A program made the position numbers and the translations under genes. DNA of 64,000 nt, taken from Jilunia laotingensis (GTDB lineage Bacteria; Bacteroidota; Bacteroidia; Bacteroidales; Bacteroidaceae). Under the pieces are notes generated by a model. That model had not been told where the DNA came from. It saw only the letters and a list, made by a program, of their open reading frames with translations, and ran no database searches. The stretch is taken from positions 4,526,001-4,590,000 of the forward strand of contig NZ_JACRTF010000001.1 of the NCBI RefSeq assembly GCF_014385165.1, written 5' to 3'. Below, piece after piece: positions 1 through 8,546 of this stretch (position 1 is the first letter of the stretch; every line of letters starts with the position of its first letter).

Positions 1-791
1 TCTTTCAACGTACTCACCCAACGTTCGATTTCATCATAATTATGCAACATTTCGATGGCTTGCCGCTGAGTGAGTTGATTCACATTATAAGGGTACTTGA
101 TTTTATTCAATACCCCGATGACTGCCTTAGAAGCAAAAGCCATGCCCAAGCGTATGGCAGCGCATCCCCATGCCTTGGAGAAAGTCTGCAGAAGTACCAG
201 ATTGGGGTACTTGTCCAGTTCCGAAAGGAAAGAAGGAGCTTCGGAAAAGTCATTGTACGCTTCGTCCAGTACGATTAAACCTTGAAATGTACCCAAAAGT
301 TTTTCAATTTCGGGACGCAACAAGTCATTTCCCGTCGGATTGTTGGGAGAACAGAGGAAGACAAGTTTCGTACTGTCATCCGTTGCCTCAAGCAGTCGGT
401 CGGCAGAAAATTGAAAACGTTCGTCGAGTAAAACTTTCCGGTATTCCACATTGTTCACATCGGCACAAACCTGATACATCCCGTATGTAGGATCGATAGC
501 AACCACATTATCTTTACCCGGTTCACAAAATGCACGGAAGAGAAGGTCAATCGCCTCATCACTCCCGTTTCCCAGGAAAACGGATTCCGGATCTACCTTC
601 TTGATTTTGCCCAGTTCCTCCTTCAACTCCCGTTGCATAGGGTCGGGATAACGATTGTAAGGCAAATTGTACGGATTTTCATTGGCATCCAAAAATACGG
701 AAGCAGCAGCACCTTTATATTCATCCCGTGCCGAAGAGTAAGGTTTTAGCATCCAGATGTTAGGACGGGTTAGTTCTTGCAATGTTTTCAT
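1..791 (-). CDS. hisC: Histidinol-phosphate aminotransferase, C-terminus cut by window edge
   Basis: PLP-dependent aminotransferase of histidine synthesis, converting imidazole-acetol phosphate to histidinol phosphate with glutamate as amino donor. Reading leftwards from the ATG at 791 the frame stays open to the window edge (about 263 codons). Family landmarks visible are [17 protein letters not shown] near the N-terminus, the CSPNNPTGN substrate/PLP segment, and QTFSKAWG holding the Schiff-base lysine. The stop codon lies outside the window. It starts 6 bases after the hisD stop, so it is co-transcribed as the third gene of hisG-hisD-hisC. The family is well recognised and the assignment is firm. 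Confidence 0.95.
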   Translation of the reverse strand, partial: MKTLQELTRPNIWMLKPYSSARDEYKGAAASVFLDANENPYNLPYNRYPDPMQRELKEELGKIKKVDPESVFLGNGSDEAIDLLFRAFCEPGKDNVVAIDPTYGMYQVCADVNNVEYRKVLLDERFQFSADRLLEATDDSTKLVFLCSPNNPTGNDLLRPEIEKLLGTFQGLIVLDEAYNDFSEAPSFLSELDKYPNLVLLQTFSKAWGCAAIRLGMAFASKAVIGVLNKIKYPYNVNQLTQRQAIEMLHNYDEIERWVSTLK

Positions 792-797
792 CGTCTC

Positions 798-2096
798 CTA
801 TTTTAATTTCTTATTATCGATCTTCTCCAAACGAACGGAAACCGCATTTTTATGCGCATCCAGTTGTTCGTTGGCAGCCATAATCTCTATAGACGGCCCA
901 ATGGCGGCAATACCTTCCGGAAGTATTTCCTGAAAAGTGATCTTGCGGATAAAACTGTCCAGACTGACACCACTATAGGCTTTTGCGTAACCGTTGGTAG
1001 GCAAAGTATGATTGGTTCCCGAAGCATAGTCCCCCGCACTTTCGGGCGAGTATGAACCTAAGAATACGGAACCGGCATTTACCACCCGTTCCGCCACTTC
1101 AGTATGACTTTCCGTTTCCACAATCAAATGTTCGGGAGCATATTCATTGGTCAACTCCAAGGCTTCCTTCATATCCCTTACAAGTATCAGTTTACTGTTT
1201 GACAAAGATTTGGCAGCTATCTCCCAACGAGGCAACTCGATCAATTGCCGCTCCACCTCTTCAACTACTTCCAACAGCAAATCTTCGGAAGTGGTAACCA
1301 ACATAGCCTGACTATCGACACCATGTTCCGCCTGCGAAAGTAGATCAGCGGCAACAAACACGGGGTTGGCAGAAGCATCTGCCAAGACCTCGACTTCCGA
1401 TGGACCGGCAGGCATATCAATGGCTACATCCCGCAGGCTGACCAACTGCTTGGCTGCCGTTACGTACTGATTGCCCGGTCCGAAGATCTTATATACCTTA
1501 GGCACACTTTCCGTTCCGTATGCCATTGCAGCAATGGCTTGAACACCACCGACTTTAAATATTCGATCCACACCCGCCAATTGTGCAGCGAAAAGAACGG
1601 CCGGATGAACTTTGCCATTCTTACCGGGAGGCGTACAAAGCACCACTTCTTGGCATCCTGCGATCTTAGCCGGAACAGCAAGCATCAACACGGTAGAAAA
1701 CAGAGGAGCGGTGCCACCGGGTATATAAAGCCCCACTTTTTCAATGGCAACTGCTTTCTGCCAGCAGGTGACTCCCGGCATCGTTTCCACCTTCTGCCCT
1801 GTGAAACGCTGTGCAGCGTGAAAGGTCTCAATGTTCTTTTTTGCCAATGTGATGGCAGCTTTCAACTCCTCACCGACATTGGCAATTCCTTCTGTCCACT
1901 CCTCTTCCGTAACGACAATGTTAGACAATTCTACTTTATCAAACACTGCTTCGTATTCTTTCACCGCTCTGTCACCTTCATCTTTCACCCGGTCAATGAT
2001 GCTGCGCACAGTATCGAACAGATTCTCCGTATCGAGAGATGGGCGTTTTAATATCTCTGCCCATTCCGTCCTGGATGGATATTTGATCAACTTCAT
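798..2096 (-). CDS. hisD: Histidinol dehydrogenase
   Basis: Catalyses the last two oxidations of histidine synthesis, histidinol to histidine with NAD+ and a catalytic zinc. The 432-residue product carries the expected landmarks: FGPGNQYVTAAK, the SQAEHGVDSQ segment with the zinc Gln/His pair, and YAPEHLIVET in the C-terminal part. The frame is open upstream to 2192, but those codons overlap the end of hisG and look unlike the family; the ATG at 2096 gives the standard start MKLIKYPSRTEW and leaves 11 bases after the hisG stop. Second gene of the his operon, controlled by the attenuator upstream of hisG. Confidence 0.97.
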   Translation of the reverse strand: MKLIKYPSRTEWAEILKRPSLDTENLFDTVRSIIDRVKDEGDRAVKEYEAVFDKVELSNIVVTEEEWTEGIANVGEELKAAITLAKKNIETFHAAQRFTGQKVETMPGVTCWQKAVAIEKVGLYIPGGTAPLFSTVLMLAVPAKIAGCQEVVLCTPPGKNGKVHPAVLFAAQLAGVDRIFKVGGVQAIAAMAYGTESVPKVYKIFGPGNQYVTAAKQLVSLRDVAIDMPAGPSEVEVLADASANPVFVAADLLSQAEHGVDSQAMLVTTSEDLLLEVVEEVERQLIELPRWEIAAKSLSNSKLILVRDMKEALELTNEYAPEHLIVETESHTEVAERVVNAGSVFLGSYSPESAGDYASGTNHTLPTNGYAKAYSGVSLDSFIRKITFQEILPEGIAAIGPSIEIMAANEQLDAHKNAVSVRLEKIDNKKLK

Positions 2097-2107
2097 AATA
2101 CAGTTTT

Positions 2108-2959
2108 TTAAATAATCATTTTTTCTATCGGTAACACTAATATGCCTTCTGCCCCCAACGCTTTCAGCTTTCCTATTATTTCCCAAAAACATTTCTCATC
2201 GAGTACCGTGTGTACAGAACACCAACCTTCCTGTGCCAAAGGCATAACCGTAGGACTTTTCATTCCCGGCAGTACGGCTACAATCGCGTCTAACGTCTCT
2301 TTAGGAGCATTCATCAAGACATATTTTTTATCTTCCGCTGTTTTCACCGCATCCATACGAAACAACAGCTCGTTTAAGATTTCCTTCTTGTCATCACTCA
2401 GATCTTTGTTGGCAATCAGCAATGCTTCCGACTTCATGACCACTTCCACTTCCCTCAACCGGTTGCTTACCAACGTAGAGCCTGAACTTACAATATCAAA
2501 GATCGCATCCGCAAGCCCAATGCCCGGAGCCACTTCGACCGATCCCGTAATGACATGTATCTCGGCACTCACTCCTTTTTCCTTCATATACTTATTCAAT
2601 ATTACCGGATAGGAAGTAGCGATCTTCTTTCCGGCAAACCATTCCACACCCGGATACTCGATGTCTTTCGGCATGGCCAGTGACAGACGGCATTTACTGA
2701 ACCCGAGACGTTTGATGATTTCGGCATCTTCCCCTTTTTCCACAAATTCGTTTTCACCGACAATCCCCAGATCAGCGACCCCGGTAGCTACCGATTGAGG
2801 AATATCATCATCCCTAAGAAATAATACTTCCACAGGAAAATTAGTGGATTGTACCAATAATGTACGTTTCGTAGCACTTAGTTTTATGTCCGACTCCTCT
2901 AAAAGCGCCATCGTTTCTTCAAACAGACGGCCTTTGGCTTGTACTGCAATTCTTAGCAT
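2108..2959 (-). CDS. hisG: ATP phosphoribosyltransferase, long form
   Basis: First, feedback-controlled step of histidine synthesis: ATP + PRPP to phosphoribosyl-ATP. At 283 residues this is the long form, with a two-lobe catalytic region (about 1-205; the PRPP-binding stretch is around DIVSSGSTLVSNRLREVE) and a C-terminal ACT-like regulatory domain (about 210-283, VLPGMKSPTVMPLAQEGWCSV). The long form needs no HisZ partner. It is the first structural gene of the operon; the region just upstream (2991-3164) holds promoter, His-rich leader ORF and intrinsic terminator, so expression should be set by attenuation. Confidence 0.97.
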   Translation of the reverse strand: MLRIAVQAKGRLFEETMALLEESDIKLSATKRTLLVQSTNFPVEVLFLRDDDIPQSVATGVADLGIVGENEFVEKGEDAEIIKRLGFSKCRLSLAMPKDIEYPGVEWFAGKKIATSYPVILNKYMKEKGVSAEIHVITGSVEVAPGIGLADAIFDIVSSGSTLVSNRLREVEVVMKSEALLIANKDLSDDKKEILNELLFRMDAVKTAEDKKYVLMNAPKETLDAIVAVLPGMKSPTVMPLAQEGWCSVHTVLDEKCFWEIIGKLKALGAEGILVLPIEKMII

Positions 2960-2991
2960 AGTTGTAGTTGTATTTTTAGGATTTACAATAA

Positions 2992-3019
2992 AAAAGGCTT
3001 ACCAACCGGTAAGCCTTCA
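2992..3019 (-). terminator. Intrinsic terminator (attenuator) of the his operon
   Basis: On the minus strand AAGGCTTACC and GGTAAGCCTT form a perfect 10-bp stem around a GGTT loop, directly followed by TTTTTT-type residues (the stem itself ends in TT). It lies between the stop of the His-rich leader ORF (3048) and the hisG start (2959), which is where an attenuator terminator should be. A weaker hairpin (ATTGT...ACAAT) sits just upstream at about 3030-3047 and could be part of the alternative fold. Confidence 0.9.
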
Positions 3020-3047
3020 TCAATAATATCATTGTTTCTATACAATA

Positions 3048-3113
3048 TCATCTACGCCCACCGAGTTGTTCGTCAGGAATATGATGATGGTGATGTATAG
3101 CTGTAAGATTCAT
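3048..3113 (-). CDS. hisL: his operon leader peptide with five consecutive His codons
   Basis: A 21-codon reading frame on the minus strand, ATG at 3113 and TGA at 3048-3050, begins M-N-L-T-A-I followed by five successive histidine codons (3081-3095) and ends G-G-R-R. It lies about 20 bases downstream of a good Bacteroides promoter and is followed by a perfect intrinsic terminator and then hisG. Stalling of the ribosome on the His run when charged tRNA-His is scarce is the established mechanism in proteobacterial his operons; its use here is inferred from this arrangement. Too short for ordinary gene finders. Confidence 0.88.
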   Translation of the reverse strand: MNLTAIHHHHHIPDEQLGGRR

Positions 3114-3132
3114 ATTATCTATATTAATGCGA

Positions 3133-3164
3133 CAAAAGTAAAGTATTCACCTTAAACTTCCAAA
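3133..3164 (-). promoter_or_regulatory. Promoter of the his operon
   Basis: Reading the minus strand, TTTG (3161-3164) and TACTTTTG (3133-3140) match the Bacteroides -33/-7 consensus TTTG / TAnnTTTG with a 20-base spacer. Transcription would begin near 3129, about 16 bases before the leader-peptide ATG. Confidence 0.8.
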
Positions 3165-3193
3165 CATTTATCACTAAATCTTCATTTTTTATT

Positions 3194-3685
3194 TCAAATT
3201 AAAGGAAGTATTTCATCAGGTTCAACATCGCAAGCCAGAAAATGCATCTCTTCTTTCGCTTTCTCTTGCGAAAAAGTGAAATAAGTACAAAGAGCTTCGG
3301 TACAAAGTTCTCCATCCTTATTATAAAGTTTCGCGTCTACCAATACGACATTGCGTTTGATTTCACGGATAGAAGCCCGTAATACAAGATGGGTGTCTTT
3401 CGTGCTAATCGATTTTCGGTAACGAGTCTCCATTTTAGAAGTTACCCCGGTTGTCTGAAGCTTTCGGAGAATCACCCAGGCACAAATCTCATCCAAAAGA
3501 ACCGACTGGATGCCTCCGTGCAAAGTATCGATCCATCCCTGATACTCAGGACGGGGTTTCCAAATACTCACCACCTCATCACCATCTTCATAAAATTCCA
3601 TTTTGACACCAGCCTCATTATTGGGGGCACATCCAAAACAATTATAACCTTCCAATCCCTTCCAAGGGTTAATAATCTTCTTCAT
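3194..3685 (-). CDS. PaaI-type hotdog-fold acyl-CoA thioesterase
   Basis: A 163-residue single-domain hotdog protein. The motif LHGGIQSVLLDE (about 55-66) matches the PaaI/YiiD pattern in which the HGG turn and the acidic residue on the central helix bind and hydrolyse the thioester; the C-terminal strands (VLVDAKLYNKDGELCTEALCTYF) complete the fold. No signal peptide, so it should act in the cytosol, probably on an acyl- or aryl-CoA whose identity cannot be read from sequence. It starts 15 bases after the stop of the YD-rich secreted protein gene and may be transcribed with it, though the two have no obvious functional link. Confidence 0.85.
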   Translation of the reverse strand: MKKIINPWKGLEGYNCFGCAPNNEAGVKMEFYEDGDEVVSIWKPRPEYQGWIDTLHGGIQSVLLDEICAWVILRKLQTTGVTSKMETRYRKSISTKDTHLVLRASIREIKRNVVLVDAKLYNKDGELCTEALCTYFTFSQEKAKEEMHFLACDVEPDEILPLI

Positions 3686-3700
3686 GCTGCAAATATTTTA

Positions 3701-5287
3701 TTAATTATAATAGGTGTATTCTCGCTCTTCGTATACTACAGGAGTATCATCGATAAACTTTACCCGCTTTTTCCAATTACCCTGCTCATCGTTGAAGAAT
3801 TTATAGACGTATTTCACATCGGGCTGATCTTTACCCGGTTCAGTGCCGGAGAGTATCCCTCCGCGCACATTATATTTATAAGTATAATGTCGTACATTCT
3901 GAGGCAGTCCAATCCATTCTTCTTCAACTCTGCCTCGTGAGTTCCAAGAACGTTTCACCGGCTCATAATCAACATCGGATGTACCTTCCGGAGCAAACAA
4001 CACCTGTTTTACCGTTTGTTGTCCATAAGGATCATATTGATAATCAAATTCGCTGATCTTCTCTCCACCTTGTGCAAACCAAATTTCGGATACACAATTG
4101 CCTTCAAAATCATATCGGAAGACACCTTTCCGAAGTGTCTCCCCTTTAGGACTAATCAATACCTTGTTTCTCAATTGCCCCGCTTGGTTGTATTTCCACT
4201 CCATCACATTCTCAACATCACCACCGGACAATCTATTTATTTCCTTCGAAACATTTCCGTCCACATCATATTCGTACTCCGTTATTCCTTGCAAAACACC
4301 TGTTTCGGAGAAATGTTCGAGCCTTGTTTTACGACCGCTACGATCAAAATGGAAGGTAAAGAACTTACCCATTTTCTCACCTTTATCTATGCTGCCCGGT
4401 CCTTTGGGAACAGCAACGTAAGAAGTCTGGCGAACGCTCTTTACTTTCCCTATCAAAGCAAGATCCATCCGGTCATTCTCCTCTCCGGCATACTTAATAG
4501 TCCGCACTACAATGTATTCTGGATTTACACCATTATACTCCGTACGTCTCACCCAATTACCATATTCATCATAAACATAATCCACCTTCTTGCTGCGCGG
4601 TGCATCAAACCGTTTGAATGCTCCTTCGGAATAAAGTCTCAATCCCGTTGTATCCTGCTTTTCAACAGATCGCACAACCGGCTTTTTAGTACTTTTTACC
4701 GATAACGTATTTTGTTCATGTACTTCGACCGGTCGGCCGGCTTCATCATAAATAACATCCGTGACTACTTTATACTTCTGATGAGTTCCATCACGAAAAG
4801 TAAGACGAATATCTCCCGTAACCTTTTTCATTACTTGACCGGCTTGGTTACGAATGACTGTATCGGCTACTAAAACCTGCCTCTCGGCATCCAATCTTCT
4901 CTTTCCATTCAATCTTCCCTGAGAATCATAATAATATTGATAAATATTATCAACCCCACCTGTCGTAACCGAAGCTGTAATCTCTTCCTTTATCCTACCG
5001 TCTTCTCCATAAATATACAACAGCTTATTTTTGGCACTCCCATCAGGAGCCAACGAATTCTCTACCAACTTCCGACCCAGCTTATCAAATTTTACAAAAT
5101 AGATATGATCAACAATCGCGCCCGTTACCCATGCAGTATCTTTTCGGACAGCCTGATATACAGCGGTACGAGCCGCAATTATTTGAGGGGTATCCGACAG
5201 TTTCTGTTGAGAAAAAGCCGGCTGCATCATAACTGTTAAAACCAACAGTAATGGAAACCTGCATGACGTAAAAGTTTGATTATTCAT
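3701..5287 (-). CDS. Secreted protein with degenerate YD/RHS-like repeats
   Basis: A 528-residue protein with an N-terminal signal peptide (hydrophobic stretch to about residue 26, ending in AFSQQ). The body consists of irregular repeats of the form YxYDxxGR/N (for example YYYDSQGRLNGK, YVYDEYGNWVRR, FHFDRSGRKTR, YEYDVDGNVSK, YQYDPYGQQT), like the beta-hairpin units of RHS/YD proteins, but without the RHS core end or a toxin domain; the last unit ends the protein. Function unknown; a cell-envelope or periplasmic beta-solenoid is the best structural guess. The C-terminal ends are complete, and the downstream thioesterase gene follows after 15 bases. Confidence 0.8.
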   Translation of the reverse strand: MNNQTFTSCRFPLLLVLTVMMQPAFSQQKLSDTPQIIAARTAVYQAVRKDTAWVTGAIVDHIYFVKFDKLGRKLVENSLAPDGSAKNKLLYIYGEDGRIKEEITASVTTGGVDNIYQYYYDSQGRLNGKRRLDAERQVLVADTVIRNQAGQVMKKVTGDIRLTFRDGTHQKYKVVTDVIYDEAGRPVEVHEQNTLSVKSTKKPVVRSVEKQDTTGLRLYSEGAFKRFDAPRSKKVDYVYDEYGNWVRRTEYNGVNPEYIVVRTIKYAGEENDRMDLALIGKVKSVRQTSYVAVPKGPGSIDKGEKMGKFFTFHFDRSGRKTRLEHFSETGVLQGITEYEYDVDGNVSKEINRLSGGDVENVMEWKYNQAGQLRNKVLISPKGETLRKGVFRYDFEGNCVSEIWFAQGGEKISEFDYQYDPYGQQTVKQVLFAPEGTSDVDYEPVKRSWNSRGRVEEEWIGLPQNVRHYTYKYNVRGGILSGTEPGKDQPDVKYVYKFFNDEQGNWKKRVKFIDDTPVVYEEREYTYYN

Positions 5288-5305
5288 ACTATTGTAAATA
5301 AAATA

Positions 5306-5959
5306 TTAAAAAGCAAAACCACACTCCACTCCCAATATATGCCGTTTATGCTCCGTCTCATACTGATAACAGTAAAACACATCCAACGACCATCTTTCGG
5401 ACAAACCGATCTCTACACCAGGTCTGTAGCGCATACGTGACACATCAAAGAAAGCGGCATCTCCTATAGCCTGATAAAGTTCGACAGAAAAATAGGGTGA
5501 CACCCTCCATTTCTCCGGCTCAAAAGCTACTTTTAATCTTGAACGAAGCCGATTTTCAGCTTCTCCTTCCGACAATGTCTGTTGAAATCTCTCACGCAGG
5601 GAGAATTTGAACTGTTGCCACTTTAAATGCCCCACAACTCCCAAGTGATAACGATGTCGAAATCTCCACCCTTCATTTACAGTACGATAATGCAACTCAT
5701 AACCGGCATCGGCATTCAAGAAAGGGAAAAGCTTGTAAGAACCAGACAGAAAAGCGCCAAAACGATCCATCTTTTTCATAGAATCTTTAGTACGCAACTC
5801 TAACTTTCCTGCTAAAGATAACTCTTTTGAGAACTTATGTTTGGCCGATATACCTGTCCATGTCCTAAAATCATCAGCTTGCGCATGAAGGAAAGAAACT
5901 CCATTACATAAAAGACAAAAGAATAAAATATATATTTTAAAGTTTTTCCTTTTCATCAT
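5306..5959 (-). CDS. DUF2490-type outer-membrane beta-barrel protein
   Basis: A 217-residue protein with a signal peptide (MMKRKNFKIYILFFCLLCNGVSFLHA) followed by alternating amphipathic strands and a C-terminal aromatic residue (GVECGFAF), as in small outer-membrane barrels; the pattern DFRTWTGISAKHKFSKELSLAGKLELR fits the DUF2490 family. The frame is open further upstream (to 6157) but the -7 box CAAAGATA (5975-5982) lies inside that extension, so the ATG at 5959 (or the adjacent one at 5956) is the start. Function of the family is unknown. It is 18 bases upstream of the YD-repeat gene. Confidence 0.8.
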   Translation of the reverse strand: MMKRKNFKIYILFFCLLCNGVSFLHAQADDFRTWTGISAKHKFSKELSLAGKLELRTKDSMKKMDRFGAFLSGSYKLFPFLNADAGYELHYRTVNEGWRFRHRYHLGVVGHLKWQQFKFSLRERFQQTLSEGEAENRLRSRLKVAFEPEKWRVSPYFSVELYQAIGDAAFFDVSRMRYRPGVEIGLSERWSLDVFYCYQYETEHKRHILGVECGFAF

Positions 5960-5974
5960 TGAATGTTTAAGACA

Positions 5975-5982
5975 CAAAGATA
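5975..5982 (-). promoter_or_regulatory. -7 promoter box for the DUF2490 gene
   Basis: Minus strand reads TATCTTTG, a full match to TAnnTTTG, ending 15 bases before the ATG at 5959. No clear TTTG at -33. Confidence 0.55.
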
Positions 5983-6244
5983 CAAACCTAAATCGAAAAT
6001 AATTCTGAAATCCATCAAAAATAGAGTGACAGTAAAAACATATTCGAATAGAATAACAGAAGAAGCTGTTCATAAAACATCTAAAATTAACTTTTGCCGG
6101 GCAGTTGATAAAAATCACCCTACATTTTGAAGAATTATGCCCAACGCAAATGTTCAAAAACCCCTATAATTGCATCGGAAAGCTAATGAGAGATGCATAT
6201 TGAATAGGTGGCAAAAGGACGCGCTTCATAGCTTTCTGCGATTT

Positions 6245-7984
6245 ATGAAAAAAATGTCTAACATTAACACTGGTATTTACATGAAAGTTATTCTTACATT
6301 ACAACAAACAGCAAACATCTTCACCATTTCTCTATGGCAGATTATTGGGGCTTATCCGGTTGAAATTTTAGCAACAGCATCATTGATCTTCTTGATGATG
6401 TACAACCGGATGAAAAACAACGAAGGACTTCTTTCTGAAGAAAAGTTAGGGCTTATTTTAAGCATAATGCACAAAACTCAAACACCCTTGTCGTTAATTC
6501 AACATCTGTTGGAAAGTACTCTTTCCGAAGAGCTTCCCAAAGCCACATTACAAAAACTTGAACGTGCGCTCAAGCACGCCAATCATGTCTCGGCATGTTA
6601 CCAAAACGTCCTAATAATCGATAAACTCAAAAAGAAACTGTCCTCTTACAGTTTGAGTACAATCGAATTCGAACTATATACTTATATTATCTCTGTTTCC
6701 AATCAATGCCGGATATACGCCAACAGCCGGCAAATACAACTGAATGTCAGTAAAAATTTCACTTACATCAGCTGCCAGATAAATGAAATAGTCATGACTG
6801 CGGCTTTGCAATGTTTGCTGAATAAGATTATAGACGCCACACCTTACAAAGGTAGTGTAAACATCGTCATTTCTCATGTAACCGATAGTTGGTGCCTGCA
6901 AATTAGCAATTGCTCCAATTATGATAAAAACAGCAAAGAAATGATTTCAGCTATTTCTGCCTTAAAACTAATGCCTGCATTTGGAAGTTTACGAACTATA
7001 AAGAAGATTATCCATCTGCATGGAGGAAAAATGACTGGGAGCTGTCATGGTGAAACCGCTATGTTCAAGATTATCATTCCGGCAAAATGCTATAGTAACA
7101 TGGCCAATCAACCGCATCTGACAAATTCTGCATTTAAAAGCACCGGACTCACCCCTTTGAATAATGAAAACATTAACAACCGCAACAAATTGTCTTCGAT
7201 GGCAGATAATGTTCCGAACATCTTGCTGGCAATGGCCGATACAGAATTAAGCAATTATTTAGGAGAGACCTTATCGACAGCTTTCCGCATTACGATACTT
7301 GAAGAGCCGGAAGATATTTTCCAGTTTTCCATTCAGCACCATCCGGATGCGATCATTATTGATGAAATCATCAAAGGCGTTAATGGAGAGAGTCTCTGTT
7401 CAAAAATAAAATCGGAAACCAACACTTCCTCCATACCCATTATTCTTTTGATAAGTTCGGATGATAACGAAAGCTATTTGTCAAGACTTCGTTGTGGGGC
7501 AGATAAACTGGAAATGAGAGTAACGAATATCTGTAAACTGAAGGCCGAAATCCAAGTACTCATTGACAATCATTTAGCATACCTGAATCAATCTAAAAAA
7601 GTTTTGCCGATAGAACCGGAAACTGAGCAACCACAATCCTCCTCGATCGAAGAGGAAAATGCCAAATTCATAAACAAAGTATATGAAGTTCTGGAAGAAA
7701 AATTAAACGTAGAAAAGTATACAATAAAGAAATTAAGTAAGGATATAGGCATGAGCCGTACTGCATTTTATAACAAAATGATAAAAATTACCGGAAAGCC
7801 TCCTACCAATTGTATACTGGAGTATAGAATGAACAGGGCTAAACAGCTTTTGCTTACACAACAATATTACGTTACGGAAGTAGCCGAAATGGTGGGCTAT
7901 TGCAATGCAAAATACTTTGGCAAGATATTCAAAAAGCATTTCCACGTTCCACCATCCGATTACCTCAGAAGTCCTAAAGTTTGA
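6245..7984 (+). CDS. Membrane-anchored hybrid regulator: kinase-like, receiver and AraC-type HTH domains, no sensor domain
   Basis: About 579 residues from the ATG at 6245 (other ATGs at 6254 and 6281; open to 6170). Order: short N-terminus, one hydrophobic segment (about 25-55), a HisKA-like helix with MHKTQTPLSLI, a weak ATPase-like domain, a receiver (PDAIIIDEIIKG keeps the phospho-acceptor Asp), and a C-terminal AraC HTH (LNVEKYTIKKLSKDIGMSRTAFYNK...FKKHFHVPPSDYLR). The layout is that of Bacteroides hybrid two-component systems stripped of the large periplasmic beta-propeller sensor. The kinase lacks clear N/G boxes and the receiver lacks the usual KPF lysine (GADKLEMRV), so phosphotransfer may be lost. 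It directly precedes the rSAM/lipoprotein pair and is a candidate regulator of it. Confidence 0.8.
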   Translation: MKKMSNINTGIYMKVILTLQQTANIFTISLWQIIGAYPVEILATASLIFLMMYNRMKNNEGLLSEEKLGLILSIMHKTQTPLSLIQHLLESTLSEELPKATLQKLERALKHANHVSACYQNVLIIDKLKKKLSSYSLSTIEFELYTYIISVSNQCRIYANSRQIQLNVSKNFTYISCQINEIVMTAALQCLLNKIIDATPYKGSVNIVISHVTDSWCLQISNCSNYDKNSKEMISAISALKLMPAFGSLRTIKKIIHLHGGKMTGSCHGETAMFKIIIPAKCYSNMANQPHLTNSAFKSTGLTPLNNENINNRNKLSSMADNVPNILLAMADTELSNYLGETLSTAFRITILEEPEDIFQFSIQHHPDAIIIDEIIKGVNGESLCSKIKSETNTSSIPIILLISSDDNESYLSRLRCGADKLEMRVTNICKLKAEIQVLIDNHLAYLNQSKKVLPIEPETEQPQSSSIEEENAKFINKVYEVLEEKLNVEKYTIKKLSKDIGMSRTAFYNKMIKITGKPPTNCILEYRMNRAKQLLLTQQYYVTEVAEMVGYCNAKYFGKIFKKHFHVPPSDYLRSPKV

Positions 7985-8090
7985 AACATTATCATCCCTT
8001 TGCGTTTTTAATTTAAAATTCGTGGCTTCACGATGCAATATTTTTCATTTTAACTCATTTATAAAGTAAAACCATCTAAATTATATACTT

Positions 8091-8546
8091 ATGAAATACT
8101 TTAGCAAAAAAGGTATGTTCTATTCTCTATTAGGGCTATTAGGTTTCAGTGGTTGCGAAAATGAGACACCCGATATGTACGGACCTATGCTCATGTACGG
8201 ACCAATGCCAACGAGTCTATCTTTCTCTACCCATGTGACTGATCATTCCGACCAACCCATCAAGGGTATACGTACCATCATGGAAGTAAGTGGTGAAAAT
8301 GAAACGACATTAGTGAGAGACACCGTTTTTACTGACCAAAATGGCATGGCTTATAATAAAATATCTGATACTTCGTCCTGCTATCCGGATGAACAGACCA
8401 AATTCACTTTTACATACGATGATGTCGATGGAACAGAAAATGGTTTATACGAAAGTAAAACAGAAGAAATAGCTTTCAAAGATTTACCCACTGGTGATAT
8501 TATAACTGTGAAGTTGAAAGAAATAGAAAAAGAAAATGAAAAGTGA
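8091..8546 (+). CDS. Lipoprotein of the rSAM/lipoprotein system
   Basis: A 151-residue protein with a lipobox (LLGLLGFSGC, Cys about residue 21), so it is exported and lipidated. Just after the Cys is a tandem motif, MYGPM-L-MYGPM, followed by a domain with a peptidase-regulatory-like beta-sandwich feel (THVTDHSDQPIKGIRTIMEVSG...TDQNGMAYNK). The small lipoprotein with an MYG-type N-terminal motif next to a radical SAM gene matches the uncharacterised 'rSAM/lipoprotein' pair named in TIGRFAMs (TIGR04133/TIGR04134). Its stop overlaps the start of the rSAM gene by 11 bases, so the two are translationally coupled. The idea that it is the rSAM substrate is inference. Confidence 0.8.
   Translation: MKYFSKKGMFYSLLGLLGFSGCENETPDMYGPMLMYGPMPTSLSFSTHVTDHSDQPIKGIRTIMEVSGENETTLVRDTVFTDQNGMAYNKISDTSSCYPDEQTKFTFTYDDVDGTENGLYESKTEEIAFKDLPTGDIITVKLKEIEKENEK

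Noticed and set aside
42..490. Three short plus-strand reading frames
   Set aside because: They lie antisense to hisC, which is clearly recognised on the minus strand.
2097..2192. Longer hisD start at 2192
   Set aside because: It overlaps the hisG end and lacks family similarity; the ATG at 2096 gives the standard start.
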